Of a stretch of 9,807 nt of DNA, positions 8,108-9,807 are shown in pieces (position 1 is the first letter of the stretch; each line of letters starts with the position of its first letter). The notes below the pieces were generated by a model. It had not been told where the DNA came from and searched no databases. It was given only the letters and a program-made list of their open reading frames with translations. The stretch is from positions 1-9,807 of the forward strand of contig JACMQD010000490.1 in NCBI GenBank assembly GCA_014377155.1, given 5' to 3'. The stretch is from Herminiimonas sp. GTDB lineage: Bacteria; Pseudomonadota; Gammaproteobacteria; Burkholderiales; Burkholderiaceae. Made by a program: the position numbers and the translations under genes.

Positions 8108-8970
8108 TGCTGGAACTGCTTATCAATGCCCCGCCCGGCAGTGTTTTCGCCACGAGTGTGGCGGGCATTTTCGGGCTGATGATCGGCAGTTTCCTCAATG
8201 TCGTGATCCATCGCGTGCCGAAAATGATGCAGCGCGAATCGGACAATTACGTCGCTAGCGAAAGTAACCTGCCGCTGCCGCATGCCGATGTCTACAATTT
8301 GATGGCGCCGCGTTCGTCCTGCCCGCACTGCGGCCACAAGATCGGCTCGCTGGAAAATATCCCGGTGGCCAGCTATGTGGCCCTGGGTGGCAAATGCGCC
8401 GGCTGCAAGGCGCCGATTTCACCGCGCTATCCGATCGTCGAATTGATTACCGGCTTGCTGTCGGCCCTGCTGGTGTGGCATTTCGGCAGCGGCCTGGTCG
8501 GTCTGGGTACGCTGGTATTCCTGTACTTCCTGATCGCGATGACCTTCATCGATGCCGACACGCAGTTGCTGCCGGACGACCTGACCTTGCCGTTGATGTG
8601 GTGCGGGCTGCTGATCAACCTGCAGGGCGCCTTCGTGCCATTGGGCGAGGCGGTCATCGGCGCGGCGGCCGGTTACATGAGCTTGTGGCTGATCAATTTC
8701 TTGTTCGAAGTGGTACGCAAGAAGCAAGGCATGGGTCATGGCGATTTTAAACTGCTGGCGGCACTCGGCGCATGGCTGGGCTGGAAGATGCTGCCGGTGA
8801 TCGTGCTGATGTCGTCGCTGGTCGGCGCAGTGGTCGGCATCGGACTGATCGTGCTGGCCCGTCGCGGTCGGGAAATCCCGATTCCGTTCGGACCCTATCT
8901 GGCGGTGGCCGGACTGGTAACGCTGTTCTTCGGCCAGCCTTTGGCGCAAATGTTTCTGGGTTTTTCATGA
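8107..8970 (+). CDS. pilD: Prepilin peptidase and N-methyltransferase PilD
   Basis: Inner-membrane aspartic protease that removes the leader from type IV prepilins and methylates the new N-terminus; such enzymes often also serve type II secretion pseudopilins. The 287-residue product has the bifunctional layout: a first membrane segment with GSFLNVVIHRVP (27-38), a cytoplasmic zinc loop with C72, C75, C97 and C100, the SPRYPIVE motif (105-112), then the peptidase domain with catalytic D149 (in FIDADTQLLPD) and D213 (in GMGHGDFK). About eight hydrophobic segments can be counted. The ATG overlaps the pilC stop (TGATG at 8105-8109), which suggests translational coupling. Confidence 0.97.
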   Translation: MLELLINAPPGSVFATSVAGIFGLMIGSFLNVVIHRVPKMMQRESDNYVASESNLPLPHADVYNLMAPRSSCPHCGHKIGSLENIPVASYVALGGKCAGCKAPISPRYPIVELITGLLSALLVWHFGSGLVGLGTLVFLYFLIAMTFIDADTQLLPDDLTLPLMWCGLLINLQGAFVPLGEAVIGAAAGYMSLWLINFLFEVVRKKQGMGHGDFKLLAALGAWLGWKMLPVIVLMSSLVGAVVGIGLIVLARRGREIPIPFGPYLAVAGLVTLFFGQPLAQMFLGFS

Positions 8971-8990
8971 CCGCATACGACTGATACGAC

Positions 8991-9599
8991 ATGCTATCGA
9001 TCGGACTTACCGGCGGCATCGGTTGCGGCAAAACCACGGTATCGGACCTGTTCGCGGCACGCGGCGCCGCGATCATCGATACCGACCAGATCGCACATCG
9101 GCTGACGGCACCGGCAGGCCTTGCCATGCCGGCCATCGTGGCCGAATTCGGCCCCGCCTTTCTCGACCCTGACGGCGCGATGGACCGCGCCAGGATGCGC
9201 GCGCTGGTATTTTCAGACGCCGGCGCAAAGCGACGTCTCGAGGCTATCCTGCATCCGCTGATCGGTAGCCAGACCCAGGCTGCTGCCGCGCAGGCCCAGG
9301 GCTGCTATCTGATTTTCGTGGTGCCTTTGCTGGTCGAATCCGGCAAATGGCAGGCGCGCGTGTCCCGCATCCTGGTGATCGACTGTCCCGAACAATTACA
9401 ATTAGCGCGTGTGATGCGGCGCAGCGGGCTTTCCGCACCCCAGGTCGAAGCGATCATGGCGACCCAGGTCTCACGCGCCACGCGCACGGCCGCCGCCGAC
9501 GACATCATTATCAATGACGCCGATACCGCGGTATTGATACCGCAGGTCGACCGGCTGCATGCACAGTACATGGCGCTGGCAGCCAGTAAAAGTACGTAA
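8991..9599 (+). CDS. coaE: Dephospho-CoA kinase
   Basis: Cytoplasmic enzyme of the last step of coenzyme A synthesis; it phosphorylates the 3'-hydroxyl of the ribose of dephospho-CoA using ATP. The 202-residue product matches the family length (about 200). Visible motifs are the P-loop GGIGCGKT (8-15), IIDTDQIAH (28-36) for substrate binding, the lid-region helix LEAILHPLI (83-91), VPLLVE (111-116) and the [14 protein letters not shown] segment (131-144). It starts 20 bp after the pilD stop and is likely carried on the pil transcript, an association common in proteobacteria though not a pilus function. No clear Shine-Dalgarno is seen before the ATG. The stop is TAA at 9597-9599. Confidence 0.97.
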   Translation: MLSIGLTGGIGCGKTTVSDLFAARGAAIIDTDQIAHRLTAPAGLAMPAIVAEFGPAFLDPDGAMDRARMRALVFSDAGAKRRLEAILHPLIGSQTQAAAAQAQGCYLIFVVPLLVESGKWQARVSRILVIDCPEQLQLARVMRRSGLSAPQVEAIMATQVSRATRTAAADDIIINDADTAVLIPQVDRLHAQYMALAASKST

Positions 9600-9807
9600 G
9601 CGTCGCAACGGACTTCGTCCAGTCCTGACAAAACACGATGCCATGTCGACAATTCATTCTCGCAATACCGCGAAAAAGAAACCGACGACATTGTCAATCA
9701 GGTATTGACGGCAGAAACATACCGTGGCGTTTGTAATTTCGAGCCGCTTCGTTCAGAATCACGTATCTGCTTGTCAGTCTGCGCCAGCTCAACATTAAGG
9801 GATGCCA
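9600..9807 (+). other. Spacer after coaE with no supported gene
   Basis: I see no convincing coding frame here; the ATG-started frames at 9638 and 9643 are only 33 and 21 codons long and lack ribosome-binding sites. GGACT (9610-9614) and AGTCC (9621-9625) form a 5-bp hairpin without a T-tract. A weak promoter-like pair TTGTAA (9731-9736) and CAGAAT (9754-9759) has a 17-bp spacer. An ATG at 9802, preceded closely by AAGGG, could start the next gene, but only two codons are visible. By synteny zapD might be expected here; the sequence does not show it. Confidence 0.5.

Noticed and set aside
9638..9739. Small open frame after coaE
   Set aside because: Thirty-three codons, no ribosome-binding site and no recognisable features.

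Overview
The window looks like chromosomal core DNA from a betaproteobacterium of the order Burkholderiales, most likely the family Oxalobacteraceae. I infer this from the character of the proteins (IspB, PilB, PilC), the GC-rich third codon positions, and two gene orders: rplU-rpmA-obgE-proB divergent from ispB, and pilB-pilC-pilD-coaE. The genus cannot be fixed without a search.

Left part (1-2475, minus strand). A ribosome and GTPase cluster reads leftward: rplU (bL21), rpmA (bL27), obgE (ribosome-assembly GTPase) and proB (glutamate 5-kinase, cut by the window edge after 140 codons). A strong sigma70-type promoter (TTGACC, 17 bp, TATAAT) sits about 80-110 bp upstream of rplU. The spacers carry local structure: a palindrome over the rplU ribosome-binding site and start codon, a 12-bp exact tandem duplication between rplU and rpmA, three successive hairpins between rpmA and obgE (the last followed by a T-rich tract), and a terminator-like hairpin between obgE and proB whose T-tract faces the opposite way.

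Middle part (2545-5016, plus strand). The divergent gene ispB encodes the polyprenyl diphosphate synthase that makes the quinone side chain. It probably starts at a TTG codon just downstream of a perfect TATAAT. After a spacer with four 10-bp tandem repeats comes a CNNM/CorC-type membrane protein with a CBS pair, also starting at TTG.

Right part (5133-9599, plus strand). pilB (extension ATPase), pilC (inner-membrane platform) and pilD (prepilin peptidase/methylase) form the type IV pilus assembly cluster, followed 20 bp later by coaE (last step of coenzyme A synthesis). pilC and pilD overlap by one base, and all four are probably cotranscribed. The last 208 bases contain no gene I can support. 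A gene may begin at an ATG at 9802, but only two codons are in view.

Every sizeable ORF that follows a real reading frame belongs to a well-known family. I found no mobile element, CRISPR array, tRNA or rRNA, and no sign of an undescribed multi-gene system. The items worth a second look are small regulatory or repeat features between the genes.
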